A stretch of DNA of 64,000 bases, from positions 1,687,239-1,751,238 of the forward strand of contig JAQFVV010000185.1 of assembly GCA_028023455.1 (NCBI GenBank), given 5' to 3'. Under the pieces are notes generated by a model. It worked only from the letters and a program-made list of their open reading frames with translations, had not been told where the DNA came from and did no database searches. A program made the position numbers and the translations under genes. The stretch is from Epiperipatus broadwayi. Lineage: Eukaryota > Onychophora > Udeonychophora > Euonychophora > Peripatidae. This document shows, one piece after another, positions 63,485 through 64,000 of the stretch (positions are counted from its first letter, which is position 1; each line of letters starts with the position of its first letter).

Positions 63485-64000
63485 TGTACCAGTCGAAAAA
63501 TGTTCACCACCACCTAAACTGCAAGTCGGATCCAAACTCAGCTGAACCCAACTGAATTCAGGCCCAACTCACCAGCTCAGAATAGTAGAAATCTAAATTG
63601 GCAGCACAGTGCTATGCACCAAGGAACTAGCTTAATGGTTGGTGAGGATTAGAGACCCCTGAATTGACATTAATATTGGATAATCAACTGACTAAAGATA
63701 CTTTTAAATCGAATCCTATGTATGTGTTTGGGTTGCCAACACAGACAGCGAGCATTAACATTAAAATAAGTATCGAATAAGAGAATTAAGAAATAAGAAA
63801 CTAAGTGTGTTTATAAAATATTTAATAATAATACTAATAATAGTTTTGTTTGAATTTTAAATGAGATTATATTGATCATCTCTAGCCTTTAACATAGTTT
63901 ATAATTATAATAAGAGTGGCAGTCCTTATTATATGCCAATGAGTATTATGTAATATTATGGAATTCTATGTCTATGCCCCCAACAAGAATCTAAAGGCAG
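63485..64000 (+). repeat. Composite tRNA-headed SINE, copy 2 (runs to window end)
   Basis: Matches 31255-31760 in reverse over its whole length. Plus-strand A-box region tagcttaatggttggtgagg (about 63628) and B box atcgaatcctat (about 63708-63719) are ~75 bases apart; the B box is better kept here than in copy 1. About 130 bp precede the head and ~280 bp follow it. No coding capacity. It may extend past the window. Confidence 0.8.

Overview
The window reads as very AT-rich, intron- or intergene-type DNA from an animal. I find no intact cellular protein gene, no rRNA and no CRISPR array. There are no bacterial gene clusters. The interpretable content is decayed retroelements: LINEs with apurinic-type endonuclease and reverse transcriptase, Penelope-like elements (PLEs) with GIY-YIG endonuclease, tRNA-derived SINEs, small inverted-repeat (MITE-like) elements and long (TA)n and (AAT)n arrays. 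This mix fits an invertebrate metazoan. A lophotrochozoan such as a mollusc is my best guess, but the sequence does not prove it.

Layout. 1-1035: RTE-type LINE reverse transcriptase remnant (minus). 2812-4780: two PLE families side by side, one with a GIY-YIG fragment on the plus strand, the other with a GIY-YIG fragment on the minus strand flanked by ~300-bp direct pseudo-LTR-like repeats and a degraded hammerhead-like hairpin. 6555-7354: an 800-bp foldback whose arms each carry the same 73-codon frame. 8041-12433: more PLE termini, a degenerate tandem array and a long TA run. 13486-17345: an AT-rich 373-bp palindrome, an X-Y-X-Y'-X'-Y' repeat block and a small element with 50-bp inverted ends. 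17.7-32.5 kb: scattered SINE heads, MITE-like hairpins, another PLE fragment, and the first copy of a ~510-bp tRNA-headed composite repeat. 32.5-41.4 kb: mostly featureless. 41412-41793: seven copies of an E-box-containing palindromic motif. 44506-46325: a LINE 3' half (minus) bordered by AAT microsatellites. 50.2-51.5 kb: a third PLE type and a promoter-like segment. 53.0-57.9 kb: the largest coding relic, a nearly complete two-ORF LINE (CCHC ORF1, then endonuclease, RT with a YMDD box and C-terminal zinc knuckle) broken by frameshifts. 57.9-64.0 kb: AT-rich DNA ending in the second, opposite copy of the composite SINE.

Functionally nothing here forms a pathway. The pieces document LINE, PLE and SINE activity in a gene-poor region. 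Possible host signals are weak: three plus-strand segments (ending near 10914, 30043 and 51462) each have an upstream TATA-like box, a GC-richer body and a GTAA-type splice donor, and could be untranslated first exons. The E-box array at 41.4 kb could be regulatory or just a minisatellite. All homology statements come from reading motifs by eye; no database was searched.
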